64,000 nucleotides of DNA from Thiohalocapsa sp. PB-PSB1 (lineage in GTDB: Bacteria; Pseudomonadota; Gammaproteobacteria; Chromatiales; Chromatiaceae), in NCBI GenBank assembly GCA_016745215.1, contig CP050890.1, positions 2,666,001 through 2,730,000 on the forward strand, read 5' to 3'. This document shows positions 46,207-55,966 of the stretch, piece after piece (within the stretch, counting starts at the first letter, position 1; every line of letters starts with the position of its first letter). Under the pieces are notes generated by a model, which was given only the letters and a program-made list of their open reading frames with translations, did not search any database and was not told the origin of the DNA. The position numbers were made by a program, and so were the translations under genes.

Positions 46207-47346
46207 ATGAACCAAGTTCGTGTCAAGTACGATCCTCCACCGCCGCTACCGTCCAGTTTCTATCACGGACGCAAGCAGCAAGCGACTCCCCTGACTCATC
46301 ACGAGATTTTGTCCCTGATTGCACCGTTCTCCCAGAGCGGACGATATACCGATCTAGCTGCCAGCGATCGGGTGGCGCGTAAGCTGGCGTTCAAGCCGAT
46401 CATGCATGCAGCAGATGGCGATGATCAGCCGGGACTGCGCGAAGATCTGCTGCTTGAAGTGCAGGAAACCAATCGGGCGCGGCTGTTGCGCAATGTGACG
46501 ATCGTCGACGGTCCGGGTGCCGGTTTGGCATCCACATTGACCGCCGAGGGGCACGACATCGGGCTGCTGCTCGAGCAGATCGAGGCGGTTCCGATCCGCA
46601 GGCAGGTCAAGGTCTACTCTGGTGTACCGCTAGTTCGTGGCTATTATATCGACGTCGCCGGCAATCCAGCATCCGCTGAATCGGACTCCGATGCGCCTTC
46701 TGGCCCGGTTCTAGTGGATGCAAAGGCAAGTATCCAGGGGGTTCATCTGGCTTTTCAGGCCGATCGCAAGCGCGGCATGCCGGTGGAAGTCAAACTCACT
46801 GCCGATCCGGGGCAGGAACTGCATCTCCCCGAGGATTTACTCGCGGTGATCGGCTGGAGCTGGCGACCATTGGTACACATCATCAGCTATTGGCGCGGTA
46901 CCATCAACGTCGCACGCCGGGAGCCCAAACGCACCCCGGATATCGAGCATAAGCTCGGTCGCACCATTCAGCATCTTGCCTATACTTTGGGGAAGTCTCC
47001 GGGGTCATTTCACCAGCGTTATTTGCGTGCTCGCTGGCGTGTTACTTTTCAGCGTTCCATCCCGATGCTGATCGGTCTTAGTTTGCTCGCGATCACTCCG
47101 GCGGTGCGTTATCTGGATATGGCTGACGGCTCGGTGTTACGCATGTTGATCTTCCACGCGCCGCCGATCTTACTGATCAGCCTGTTTGTCATGCGCGAGA
47201 TGCCGCGTATCGAGATCCCACCGGTGCCCCGGCCCCTGCGCAACCGCACCTGGGTCGCCTCCGCGGTGCAGGCGGTCCGACAGCCCAAGATCGATACCAG
47301 TGCTGACGGCAAGTCCAGGGCCAAGCCGTTGGAGGCTGAGACCTGA
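46207..47346 (+). CDS. Conserved membrane protein of unknown function
   Basis: 379 residues. A soluble N-terminal part of 280 residues includes a Ser/Asp-rich linker (PASAESDSDAPSG). Two closely spaced membrane segments follow (SIPMLIGLSLLAITPAVRYL and MLIFHAPPILLISLFVM), then a basic tail. I recognise no domain. The next genes are the MoxR/VWA pair after 220 bases. Confidence 0.7.
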   Translation: MNQVRVKYDPPPPLPSSFYHGRKQQATPLTHHEILSLIAPFSQSGRYTDLAASDRVARKLAFKPIMHAADGDDQPGLREDLLLEVQETNRARLLRNVTIVDGPGAGLASTLTAEGHDIGLLLEQIEAVPIRRQVKVYSGVPLVRGYYIDVAGNPASAESDSDAPSGPVLVDAKASIQGVHLAFQADRKRGMPVEVKLTADPGQELHLPEDLLAVIGWSWRPLVHIISYWRGTINVARREPKRTPDIEHKLGRTIQHLAYTLGKSPGSFHQRYLRARWRVTFQRSIPMLIGLSLLAITPAVRYLDMADGSVLRMLIFHAPPILLISLFVMREMPRIEIPPVPRPLRNRTWVASAVQAVRQPKIDTSADGKSRAKPLEAET

Positions 47347-47566
47347 TCTGAACACAGCCCACGCATTCTCCAGAATTCGGAAGGCTGGGCAAGAGCTTCG
47401 TCTCGGGCAGACTGCATTCTCTATGCATAAATCGTCCGTGAACTGAATCCCATCGGGATTGGGATCGATGTCGTATTCGCCAGCGGCCATGTTCGCCGTT
47501 GGAATGATTTTTTCCTCTCACCGAGGTCAATAAGTACCACAGGAGCTTCATTTGCAAGGTAACCCG

Positions 47567-48652
47567 ATGAATATCCCGCCCGTCTCGATCGCGGCGGTGA
47601 AACAAGCGCTGATCGAGCAATATGCCGAGGCCAGATTGCGATGGCGGGCATCCATGCTGTGGGGAACGCGCGGCGTTGGCAAGTCATCCATCGTGCGCCA
47701 GGTAGCGGAGCACTTCAACGCGCCTTTGATCGATCTGCGTCTGACTACGATCGAGCCAGTCGACATTCGTGGCGCCATCTATGCCGACGATCGTCAGCAA
47801 AAAACGGTCTGGTTTCCACCTGAGTTCCTGCCGACGCAGGACCAGCCGGAGGGCATTCTATTTCTGGATGAACTCACCGCCGCGGATCAGCGCTTACAGA
47901 TCTCGGCCTATTCCCTGATCCTGGATCGGCGGGTGGGCAATTACCGTTTGCCGGATGGCTGGCTGATCGTGGCGGCTGGCAATGCCGCTTACCATGGTGC
48001 GGTGAGCCATGACATGGGCACGGCATTGGCTGATCGCATGTTCCATTTCAATGTGCATTCGGTGATTGATGCCTTTTTGGATTATGCGCTGGAGAACGAC
48101 TTTGCACCCGAGATCATGGCCTACTTGAAAGTACGTCCTGACAAGCTCGACGACACTCACAGCCAGCTTGCTAACGATCATCTGGTCGGCGCCAGCCCGC
48201 GCGGATGGGAAGATATCTCCAATGTGCTCAAGTCCGGGATTTCCGAAGCTGCTCATCGGGTGTTCGTGCAAGGTCGTATCGGTGCTGCCAATGCCGCGGA
48301 ATTCTTTGGCGTATTGCGCGAAATTCAGGCCGGTACCGACGTGCTGCGGCTGCTTGAAGCCGAACCCGGCGAGGCTACGGCGGCATTGTTGCCGGCCACG
48401 CTGGATGGCCTCTATGGTATGATTTATGGGCTGCTGGCGGCAGCCACCGACCAGCAGCGCATGGCGCGCGCGCTAGAGATCGTTGATCAGTTGCCGGATA
48501 TCAACACTCCCGAACCGCTTCCAATCCGCGAGGCGCAGACCCTGAGTATGGAACTGTTATTCCAAAAAGCCCTGGAGCGCGGGCTCGAGGCCGCTATTTT
48601 GGACAGCTCCACCTACCGGCGCTACCTTGAACAGCGCGAACTCGACGGCTAA
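47567..48652 (+). CDS. MoxR-type AAA+ ATPase
   Basis: 361 residues (366 if the TTG at 47552, which follows AGGAG by six bases, is used). Walker A is GTRGVGKSS, Walker B ILFLDELTAA, and sensor 1 IVAAGNAA. MoxR ATPases work with VWA partners as chaperones that mature or remodel protein complexes. The DUF2201/VWA gene follows after 20 bases. Confidence 0.9.
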   Translation: MNIPPVSIAAVKQALIEQYAEARLRWRASMLWGTRGVGKSSIVRQVAEHFNAPLIDLRLTTIEPVDIRGAIYADDRQQKTVWFPPEFLPTQDQPEGILFLDELTAADQRLQISAYSLILDRRVGNYRLPDGWLIVAAGNAAYHGAVSHDMGTALADRMFHFNVHSVIDAFLDYALENDFAPEIMAYLKVRPDKLDDTHSQLANDHLVGASPRGWEDISNVLKSGISEAAHRVFVQGRIGAANAAEFFGVLREIQAGTDVLRLLEAEPGEATAALLPATLDGLYGMIYGLLAAATDQQRMARALEIVDQLPDINTPEPLPIREAQTLSMELLFQKALERGLEAAILDSSTYRRYLEQRELDG

Positions 48653-48672
48653 CAGACCAGCGGAGTCTCGTC

Positions 48673-50082
48673 ATGAATGATCCGCGCATTCCCGTTACCA
48701 CCGCCAAGATGCCTATGCCGGGGCAAACCACCAGTTTGCACCGGCATCGCGGTACAAGAGCAATCCAGAAAATGGTCGAATTTGCACCATCTACCGGTGG
48801 ATTGGCACTCTGGATACGCCATCGCGATGTGCCTGACGCCACGCAAGCAGCGTTCGCTGCCAATGATGGTACGACGATTTTCTATGGTCCGCGCTTCGAC
48901 GAATTGACCCTGCCGGTGCAGATTGGCCTGGTCGCCCACCAGGTGCTGCATGTTGCGCTGCGCCATGCACAGCGACGCGATGCCCTAGCGCGCTTGTTGG
49001 GAAACCTGGATGCCAAGCTCTACAACATCTGCGCGGACGCCATTGTCAACAGCAGCCTGAGCCATTTGAGTTGGCTGGAACTGCCACCGGGTTCGGTATT
49101 GTTAGAGGATTTACTGAGCGCTTCATTACATATCCATCAGAGCGTCGAAAAATCCTTGTTGGAATGGGATCTGGAGCGGCTGTACCGGGCAGTCGACGAT
49201 CGTCGTCGCTCGGGGTTGTTTCAGGGCCAGCGCAAGGCAGCCGGTAACCAACAGGACAGTAGCATCGGTGATGCTGTCGGTCGCCGTTCTGAAGACGGCG
49301 AGAAGCAGGTTGCGGACCCGGAGCAGCCGGCGCAAGATGGCCAGTGTGCGGCGCGCGCGCGCTACCTAGCGGAGCGCATGATCAGCGATCTGTTACCCGC
49401 GGCCGACAGCGGACAACCGGAGGCCGAGGCCGAGCAGTCCAGGGAATGGCGCGAGCGTGTATTGCGCGCTCATGCCGGCGACGGCGCGCATTCCATGCTG
49501 CGCGAACTGTTGGCAGATTTGCCCAAGGTACGCACGCCATGGGAGCAACTGCTGCGCACCCAGCTCGCGCGTGGTCTATCGCACCAGACAGACCTGTCCT
49601 GGTCGCGTCCGTCGCGCTCCTACCTGGCCAATCAGGGACGTGCCGCCGGCAGTGGCCGGCGCATGCCGTGGGAGCCAGGTATCTCGTCTTCCAAGGCGGT
49701 TGCCCGGCTGGTGGTCATGGTGGATGTGTCCGGCTCCATCGAACCGGTCATATTGGCGCGTTTTGCCGGCGAGATCGAGTCCATCACCCGTCGTCTCGGC
49801 GCACGTGCGGTGATCATCGTCGGCGACAACCAGGTGACCGCGGTGCAGCAATTCGAACCTGGCCGATCCAACCTTCGGGATATTCAATTCAGAGGCGGTG
49901 GCGGCACGGACTTTGCTCCGTTGCTGCGCGAGGCCGAGGTACATGCGCCGGACATCGGTGTTTTTCTGACGGATCTCGATGGCCCCGCCAACTACCGTCC
50001 AACGTTCCCAGTGTTATGGTGTGTGCCGTTAGAATATGCGCAGATGCCGCATCCGTTTGGACGCAAGCTCATATTGGATTGA
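48673..50082 (+). CDS. DUF2201 protein: metallopeptidase-like and VWA-like domains
   Basis: 469 residues. The N-terminal domain resembles the putative metallopeptidase of DUF2201, but the zinc motif reads HQVLH where HExxH is expected (AHQVLHVALRH, about residues 94-104), so the general-base Glu is Gln. A charged linker follows. The C-terminal VWA-like domain has the MIDAS start VDVSGSI and FRGGGGTDFAPLL. It forms a MoxR-VWA pair with the preceding gene. It may be a pure scaffold if the Gln is real. Confidence 0.88.
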   Translation: MNDPRIPVTTAKMPMPGQTTSLHRHRGTRAIQKMVEFAPSTGGLALWIRHRDVPDATQAAFAANDGTTIFYGPRFDELTLPVQIGLVAHQVLHVALRHAQRRDALARLLGNLDAKLYNICADAIVNSSLSHLSWLELPPGSVLLEDLLSASLHIHQSVEKSLLEWDLERLYRAVDDRRRSGLFQGQRKAAGNQQDSSIGDAVGRRSEDGEKQVADPEQPAQDGQCAARARYLAERMISDLLPAADSGQPEAEAEQSREWRERVLRAHAGDGAHSMLRELLADLPKVRTPWEQLLRTQLARGLSHQTDLSWSRPSRSYLANQGRAAGSGRRMPWEPGISSSKAVARLVVMVDVSGSIEPVILARFAGEIESITRRLGARAVIIVGDNQVTAVQQFEPGRSNLRDIQFRGGGGTDFAPLLREAEVHAPDIGVFLTDLDGPANYRPTFPVLWCVPLEYAQMPHPFGRKLILD

Positions 50083-50285
50083 TGCTCTTCATGCAATCCC
50101 GGATCGGTCGCTGCCCAGCGCTTTGCGATCGGCTGCCGGGGTAAACCTGGGGTGAACCTGGGATGAACTTGGCTTGCCAGTGTCCAAATACTCCAGCGTA
50201 ATCCTGCGCTCTGTGCTTGCCATGCTAACCTGTGTTATAGAAGCCTACTATCAAGGGTGTCAAATCAAAGCTTTGGGCACGCATA

Positions 50286-52373
50286 ATGCGTATAAATACG
50301 GAAAATATTCCGGGGAAGGGAAACCGTCCGAATGCCGGACGCAATACAGGTCGTTTCGCGGAAACCTTAGATCGTGCGACCCTGGAATCGCTGTTGTCCA
50401 GCGCCCGGGATGCAATCATTCTGATCGATGAGCGTGAACAGATTTTGAGCTGGAATCAAGCGGCAGAGCAGTTATTTGGATATGGTTTCAATGACGTTGC
50501 TGGAAAGGATATCCATACGCTGCTGGCGCCTGCCGACCAGCAGGCGGGCGCCCTGCCCGACATACGCTGGTTGGATACGGCCGCTGAGGGCATTGCAAGC
50601 AGCCAGCTCTTGGAGCTGGGCATTCTCCGTTCTGATGGCTCGATATTGCATGTCGAGTTGGCACTGTCTTCGGTACAGGTATCCGGGCATGGATTCGCAC
50701 TGGGTATCGTTCGGGATATATCCGAGCGCAAGCAGCTGGAACAGGCCCTGGCGCGCACCCAGCAGAACTTTATCAGCGTCGTTGAGCTGAATCGAGCCGG
50801 CATCATTGTGCTAGATCGGCAAGGCAAGATTTGCTTTGTCAATCAAGCAGCCGAAACGCTGCTCGATCGCGGGCGCGATGAATTGCTGGGTCTGCCGTTT
50901 GGCACTCCTGCCGGCGATCTACGCTCGGAAATGGCCGTGCGTCGCAAGGATGGCAGCCGTGGTACCGCCGAGATGAGTGCAACCGAGACCGAGTGGGAAG
51001 GCCAGCCAGCCTATCTGGTGATGTTGCATGATGTCACCGAGTTGAAGCAGGCGGAGGCGAATGCCCGCTTCCTTGCCTTGCACGATATGTTGACAGGACT
51101 GCCGAATCGGCGCTTGTTTCAGGAACGCCTGGAACAGGCGATGACGCGATCGCGCAGAAGCGGCGATCGCGTGGCCTTGCTGTTTTTGGATCTGAACCGT
51201 TTCAAGGCCATCAACGACAGTTTCGGGCACAACGCTGGCGACACCCTATTGTGTGATTTCAGTCGGCGTCTGACCGACTGCTTTCGCGCCTCTGACACGG
51301 TGGCGCGTCTTGGTGGAGACGAGTTTGCCGCATTGATCGAAGGTGTCCGAAATGTGCAGGACGTGCATGTGGTGGCGACCAAGCTGGATGCCTGTTTATC
51401 TGAGCCGTATCGGATCTGCGACAGCGACCTGCGCGTGAGTACCAGCATCGGGGTTGCGCTGTTCCCAGACGATGCCGAGGACGTCGATACGCTGTTGCGT
51501 CGTTCGGATGCTGCCATGTATGCGGCGAAACAAGGCGGCAGCGGTCATATCCGGTTATTCACGCGATCCATGGAACAAGCCGATGGGTCGATTTTGCGCT
51601 TGGAGCAGGAAGTGCGCGGCGCACTCGAACGCGGTGAACTGCGTTTGGTTTATCAGCCCATCGGTTGCGTCGCGGAGGCTGTTCTGGTTGGCATGGAGGC
51701 GCTGTTACGCTGGCGCAGCCCGGTGTTCGGCGAGGTAACGCCGGATCAGTTCATCCCGTTGCTCGAATCCAGCGGCGACATCAATGCGGTCGGCGCCTGG
51801 GTGGTGGAGCAGGTGTGCGCCCAGCTCTGTTGTTGGCGTGATGCTGGCCTCGAGCTGGTACCAATTGCGGTCAATGTGTCTGCGGTGCAATTCAGCGATG
51901 GCCGTTTTCCTGAATTCGTCCGCCAGACCCTGAAGCGTTTTGCGCTCCCCTCGCGGCTGTTGGTCGTGGAATTGACCGAAACCGCGGTGGTCAGGGACGA
52001 AACCGCAGGTACCGTTGCGATTCAGGAACTGGCACAAATCAGCGTCGGATTGCACATGGATGACTTCGGCACCGGTTGGTCCTCTCTCGGGTTACTGCGT
52101 AAGTTGCCGTTCGATACGGTCAAGATCGATCGCAGCTTTGTTGCCGACATTGTCGACGACCAGGCAGACGCTTTGCTGGTGGCAGGAATCGTCAGCATGG
52201 TGCATAGTCTGGGCATGAGCGTGGTTGCCGAAGGCGTGGAAACCGAAACTCAGCTGTCCCTGCTGCAAAACTATGGTTGTGACCAGGGGCAGGGTTGGCT
52301 GTTCGGCCGTCCTGCCGACCCATTGCAACTCGAGCCGCTGCTTCGCGAGCGTAAACTCCTCGCCTGCGGATAA
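50286..52373 (+). CDS. PAS-PAS-GGDEF-EAL protein
   Basis: 695 residues: two PAS domains (about 35-155 and 160-265), a GGDEF domain with RLGGDEFAALIEG and an upstream RASD inhibitory-site motif, and an EAL domain with EALLRW, NVSAVQF, DDFGTGWSSL, VKIDRSFV, AEGVET and QGWLFG. All key residues for both cyclase and phosphodiesterase are present. No membrane segment, so it is a cytosolic sensor. It lies 300 bases before the first kaiB; in Legionella a PAS-GGDEF-EAL gene is also linked with kai genes. Confidence 0.95.
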   Translation: MRINTENIPGKGNRPNAGRNTGRFAETLDRATLESLLSSARDAIILIDEREQILSWNQAAEQLFGYGFNDVAGKDIHTLLAPADQQAGALPDIRWLDTAAEGIASSQLLELGILRSDGSILHVELALSSVQVSGHGFALGIVRDISERKQLEQALARTQQNFISVVELNRAGIIVLDRQGKICFVNQAAETLLDRGRDELLGLPFGTPAGDLRSEMAVRRKDGSRGTAEMSATETEWEGQPAYLVMLHDVTELKQAEANARFLALHDMLTGLPNRRLFQERLEQAMTRSRRSGDRVALLFLDLNRFKAINDSFGHNAGDTLLCDFSRRLTDCFRASDTVARLGGDEFAALIEGVRNVQDVHVVATKLDACLSEPYRICDSDLRVSTSIGVALFPDDAEDVDTLLRRSDAAMYAAKQGGSGHIRLFTRSMEQADGSILRLEQEVRGALERGELRLVYQPIGCVAEAVLVGMEALLRWRSPVFGEVTPDQFIPLLESSGDINAVGAWVVEQVCAQLCCWRDAGLELVPIAVNVSAVQFSDGRFPEFVRQTLKRFALPSRLLVVELTETAVVRDETAGTVAIQELAQISVGLHMDDFGTGWSSLGLLRKLPFDTVKIDRSFVADIVDDQADALLVAGIVSMVHSLGMSVVAEGVETETQLSLLQNYGCDQGQGWLFGRPADPLQLEPLLRERKLLACG

Positions 52374-52485
52374 TGCTCAGCGGTTGCCTGGACTCGAGCG
52401 GGCAGGAGCCAGCGCGGTGACGCATACAAGCCCGCAAATTCTTATTGATTGCAGCGTCGGCCAAAGAACATCACTACTTGGACTG

Positions 52486-52610
52486 GTGCAGCGGTGCGGA
52501 TGTCCCGCGACCGTTTCTGCTGTTTGTCGTTGTCGTCATCGCTCATCGTGGGTTATCGATGACGACAACGACTGCAAACGATCTCGCGACTTTCGCAGCA
52601 GAGCACTAGC
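52486..52610. repeat. Kai-flanking structured repeat, copy 1
   Basis: About 125 bases with a hairpin of arms GTCGTTGTCGTCATCG/CGATGACGACAACGAC around CTCATCGTGGGTTAT. It begins GTGCAGCGGTGCGGATGTCC and ends in GCAGCAGAGC. A second copy lies at 55967-56106 beyond the last kai gene. The translated frame is also partly conserved between copies (SSWVIDDD, SRDFRSRALA), so coding origin cannot be ruled out. The rest of 52374-52672 holds nothing recognised. Confidence 0.75.
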
Positions 52611-52672
52611 ACATCACTATTTCGACTCATCGGCGAGTGCGGCAAAGCCGATTCGTTACGGGAGCATAGAAC

Positions 52673-52957
52673 ATGAGCGATTACCTGCTGCGGCTTTATA
52701 TCGTCGGGAGCACATTGCAAAGCGAGCGCGCGATCCGCAACCTGCGCTCGATCTGCAATAAAGCATTACACAACCGCTATCGGCTTGAGATTATCGACGT
52801 CATAGAGCATCCGGAAGCGGCGCAGGACGCGCATATCATTGCAACGCCGACCCTGATCAAAGAATTGCCGCCGCCACTGATGCGGATCATCGGAGACATG
52901 TCGAACCAGGAAAAGGTGTTGGTCGGGCTCGACCTGCACCCTGCCGAGCAAGATTAG
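52673..52957 (+). CDS. kaiB: KaiB-family protein 1
   Basis: 94 residues with the KaiB fold pattern: LRLYIVGSTLQSERAIRNLRSIC, YRLEIIDVIEHPEAAQDAHIIATPTLIKELPPPLMRIIGDM. KaiB normally binds KaiC, but no kaiC is in the window. It lies before the histidine kinase gene after a gap of 79 bases. Confidence 0.92.
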   Translation: MSDYLLRLYIVGSTLQSERAIRNLRSICNKALHNRYRLEIIDVIEHPEAAQDAHIIATPTLIKELPPPLMRIIGDMSNQEKVLVGLDLHPAEQD

Positions 52958-53036
52958 CTGGCAAAGCCGATGAATTCCTCGCTCTTGGACAACAGCCGTT
53001 CGCGCTCGGTGACATTGATCTGATAAGCCATCCTCA

Positions 53037-54656
53037 ATGCGCATCCGCACCCAGATCGCTCTGACCACGGCGCTGATTCTGGCCGCGCTCGCTGTAATGA
53101 CCCTTTCCAGCCTCTATCAGCAACGCGTGCGCTTGGAATTGGCGAACCGCCAGGAAAAAATCCATCAGATGGTGCAGGAGGCCCAGGAGCTTTCTATCCT
53201 GTCCAGTGAACTGTTGCTGTATCCGAGCGCGCGAGTGCAGGCACAGTGGCGGCTGCGGCGCAATGCTTTCAGCAGGTTGCTGGAAGAACAACAGTCTTGG
53301 CTGGATCAGAGCGGCGGCGAGTTGATTGCCGATGTGACGGACGAGTATCTTCAGCTCGGTAAACTGTTCAGACAGATGGAGAAGCTTGCACCATTTGCGG
53401 ATGATGTCGCCGGCGATGCCCTGTTGCGGGCCAGGTTAGCTACCCAAATGCTGTCCAGAAGCCGGCAGCTGTCTGCGCTGTTGCAGGAGTTCGACGCGCT
53501 CGAGCGCGCCTTTGGCTTTGCCAAATTACGGCGCGTGGGAAAACGAATTCTGGTCGCTAATTTTCTCGCCTTTGGGTTAGTGGCCTCGTTGTTGCTGTTG
53601 CTGTGGTTCAATCTGACGCGACAGTTGGCGGATTTGCGCCGGGGTTTCGAACGGGTTGCTGACGGTGAACTCGACCACCGCGTCAACCATGTTTGCCGGG
53701 ACGAGTTCGGGGAGCTGGCGCGTGGATTTGATCGCATGACCGAGCAGGTCGCCTGCCAAACCCGACGCCTGCAAGCGAGCCAGAAGGAGCTCGCGAGCAT
53801 CAATCGAGAGTTGGAGCAAAAGGTGGCCGAGCGCACGGCAGAGTTGGATCAGGCGAATGCAGAACTGGAGCGGGCAGTGCGCCAACTGTACGATGCCGGA
53901 GCGGAATTGGCCCAAACCGAACGTCTGCTCACCTTGAGAAAGTTGGTGGCCAGCGTGAGCCATGAGCTGAACAATCCGTTGATGGGCGCATTAAACTATG
54001 TTCAGTATGTGCGCTCCAAGTTTGCCGAGCATCCCGAGATCGACACCGTTGGCGATCACCTGGACGCATGGCTCGCCAAGGCCGAACGCGATATCCTGCG
54101 TGCCTCGCGGGTTACCGAAAATCTGCTGAAATATGACCAAATATCCGCTGGGCATCAGAGTGCGCTTTGGCCTGCCAGGCTGGTGAACGAGGTATTGGAA
54201 CTCGCTGATCCGGCCTTGCAGCGTGCTGGCGTCCTCGCCGAGAATCGCGTGGAGCAAAGTCTGCGCCAGGTGCAGGTAAATCATGAATCCTTGCAGCAAG
54301 TGTTGCTGAGTTTGATCCTGAACGCCATTGATGCGCTGAAGGAAGCTCCACAGAGGCGTATTATCATTGACGGCCGTGCTGCAAAGCACCGCATCGAACT
54401 GTCGGTGGAGGATACTGGTCGCGGCGTGCCGGAGCCGATCCGAGAGCGCATTTTCGAGCCGTTCTTCACCACCAAGCCGCAGGTCGAGGGCGCTGGCCTG
54501 GGGCTTGCCGTTGCTCGGCGCCTGATTGAAGCCGGCGGTGGTGAGCTGACCTACGAGCCAAGAGGCGGCCAACCCGGGGTTGGCGAACCCGTGGGCGGTG
54601 GCGCACGGTTTGTGCTGCGTTTGCCGCCGGTCGCCGTCGACGAGAGGCTCTCCTGA
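53037..54656 (+). CDS. Membrane sensor histidine kinase
   Basis: 539 residues. Membrane segment 1 (IALTTALILAALAVMTLSS) and segment 2 (ILVANFLAFGLVASLLLLLWF) enclose a helical periplasmic region of about 150 residues. HAMP, a coiled-coil, HisKA (LVASVSHELNNPLMG), and HATPase with LLSLILNAIDAL, VEDTGRGVPEP and GAGLGLAVARRLIE follow. The phospho-acceptor His is in SHELNNP. It probably phosphorylates the receiver protein encoded 31 bases downstream. Confidence 0.93.
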   Translation: MRIRTQIALTTALILAALAVMTLSSLYQQRVRLELANRQEKIHQMVQEAQELSILSSELLLYPSARVQAQWRLRRNAFSRLLEEQQSWLDQSGGELIADVTDEYLQLGKLFRQMEKLAPFADDVAGDALLRARLATQMLSRSRQLSALLQEFDALERAFGFAKLRRVGKRILVANFLAFGLVASLLLLLWFNLTRQLADLRRGFERVADGELDHRVNHVCRDEFGELARGFDRMTEQVACQTRRLQASQKELASINRELEQKVAERTAELDQANAELERAVRQLYDAGAELAQTERLLTLRKLVASVSHELNNPLMGALNYVQYVRSKFAEHPEIDTVGDHLDAWLAKAERDILRASRVTENLLKYDQISAGHQSALWPARLVNEVLELADPALQRAGVLAENRVEQSLRQVQVNHESLQQVLLSLILNAIDALKEAPQRRIIIDGRAAKHRIELSVEDTGRGVPEPIRERIFEPFFTTKPQVEGAGLGLAVARRLIEAGGGELTYEPRGGQPGVGEPVGGGARFVLRLPPVAVDERLS

Positions 54657-54687
54657 TTAACCGAGTACAACAGATGAAGAGGTTGCT

Positions 54688-55095
54688 ATGGCGCATCGCA
54701 TTCTGATCATCGACGACGAAGAAAGCATCCGCGATGCCTTCATGCTCGCGCTTGCGTCCATGCCGGATTGCGATGTATTACCGGCAGCAGATGGAGCCGA
54801 GGGCATCAGGCTGATCGAAGAGCAGCGGCCGGACCTGGTGTTTCTCGATTTGCATATGCCGGGTCTGACCGGGATGGATGTGGTACGCCATGTGCTCCCC
54901 GAGGATCCGTCGCTACCGATCTATGTGGTTACCGCATTCCATCAGGAATTCATGCAGGAGTTGCGTGCCGCCCGGGATGCCGGTCTGCACTTTGAGCTGG
55001 CCTGCAAACCGCTTGGTGCCGAGCAGATCCGGAGCATTACCAGAGCCATTCTCGGAGGTGGTGAAATCCAGGTAACCGAGGGGAGTAAACGGTGA
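54688..55095 (+). CDS. Single-domain response regulator
   Basis: 135 residues: ILIIDDEESIRDAF (acidic pocket), VFLDLHMPGLTGMDVV (phospho-acceptor Asp), VVTAFHQEF (Thr) and CKPLGAEQI (Lys). No output domain, so it signals by protein contact. It overlaps the second kaiB by four bases. Confidence 0.94.
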   Translation: MAHRILIIDDEESIRDAFMLALASMPDCDVLPAADGAEGIRLIEEQRPDLVFLDLHMPGLTGMDVVRHVLPEDPSLPIYVVTAFHQEFMQELRAARDAGLHFELACKPLGAEQIRSITRAILGGGEIQVTEGSKR

Positions 55096-55397
55096 TTACC
55101 GAAGCAAACCAAGACTCGGAAGAAAAGGGTGCGGGCCTGCTCGTTCAGCTCTTTCTTGCCGGCGATTCGGTGCAAACTCGAATGGTACTGGAGCGCGTGG
55201 AAAAGCTCGCCGCGTCAGCATTCCAGCCGCCCTATCGAATCGAGGTGATCAATGTGTTCGAGCAGCCGGAATTGGCAGATCTAGCCAATATCCTGGTGAC
55301 GCCGACGTTGTTGATTCGCACAGGGACATCGGAACGTCGTCTGGTCGGCGATCTATCCGATGCTGCTAAATTGCAGCTCGTGTTGTCGGAAAACTAG
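55092..55397 (+). CDS. KaiB-family protein 2
   Basis: 101 residues: LVQLFLAGDSVQTRMVLERVEKLA, YRIEVINVFEQPELADLANILVTPTLLIRTGTSERRLVGDL. It is a KaiB-fold protein with a longer, charged N-terminus. Start overlaps the response regulator (ATGA-type), so it is translated in the same unit and may be its partner. Confidence 0.9.
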   Translation: MITEANQDSEEKGAGLLVQLFLAGDSVQTRMVLERVEKLAASAFQPPYRIEVINVFEQPELADLANILVTPTLLIRTGTSERRLVGDLSDAAKLQLVLSEN

Positions 55398-55468
55398 CCG
55401 CGCGCTCCTCAACCAGGGTGAGTGCCGACCCGACGGCGGCAGGCGTTTGTCAAGATTCCGGCCGGCGC

Positions 55469-55813
55469 ATGGCAATTAACCGACGACCGCCCCGGTATGA
55501 CCTGCATTGGGATGTCCGGCACATACGCCTGATTGTGCTCGACGCTGTGGCCGATGCGCCGCGTGATGTCCTTTGGGAACTCTTCAGTCGTCGCATCGAG
55601 CGCGTGCGCCGAGGTTTGAATTACTTCTACGGTGGGCGGAAAACCGCCGCCACCCAACAACGACTGTGGCGTCTGTTTGTGAACTATCCCCTGGGACCGC
55701 CCGCCATGACCTGCACCATCGACGATTGCATTCGTGCAACCCACGCAAGCGATTGCCGAAGAGATCTCGACAGAAATCGCCTGAATTGCAGCGTTTGCTT
55801 GGTCCAGCAGTAA
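55469..55813 (+). CDS. Possible small basic protein downstream of the kai cluster
   Basis: 114 codons from ATG at 55469 (or from GTG at 55418). It is basic, with DAPRDVLWELFSRRIERVRRGLNYFYGG. Its 3' end runs through a box of the dispersed intergenic repeat (GACAGAAATCGCCT, 55770-55784). No family is recognised and no strong ribosome-binding site is visible, so it may not be real. The remainder of 55398-56256 has only the structured repeat at 55967. Confidence 0.3.
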   Translation: MAINRRPPRYDLHWDVRHIRLIVLDAVADAPRDVLWELFSRRIERVRRGLNYFYGGRKTAATQQRLWRLFVNYPLGPPAMTCTIDDCIRATHASDCRRDLDRNRLNCSVCLVQQ

Positions 55814-55966
55814 GTTTCTGTTCGAAAGCCTCGGAGACAACGGCAACTCGCAGCCGTCTCGGGGCGAACGCCAGCTAGGCTGCCCCGCCTTTTCAGCAAC
55901 CAGCCTCCGGCGGAACCCGTCCACGGTGCCGCCTTAACGGGACTGCTGGAGTTGGTACAGGAACTA

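Noticed and set aside
55409..55924. Minus-strand frame of 171 codons after the second kaiB
   Set aside because: No ribosome-binding site, it covers a repeat box, and its composition looks like an antisense shadow.
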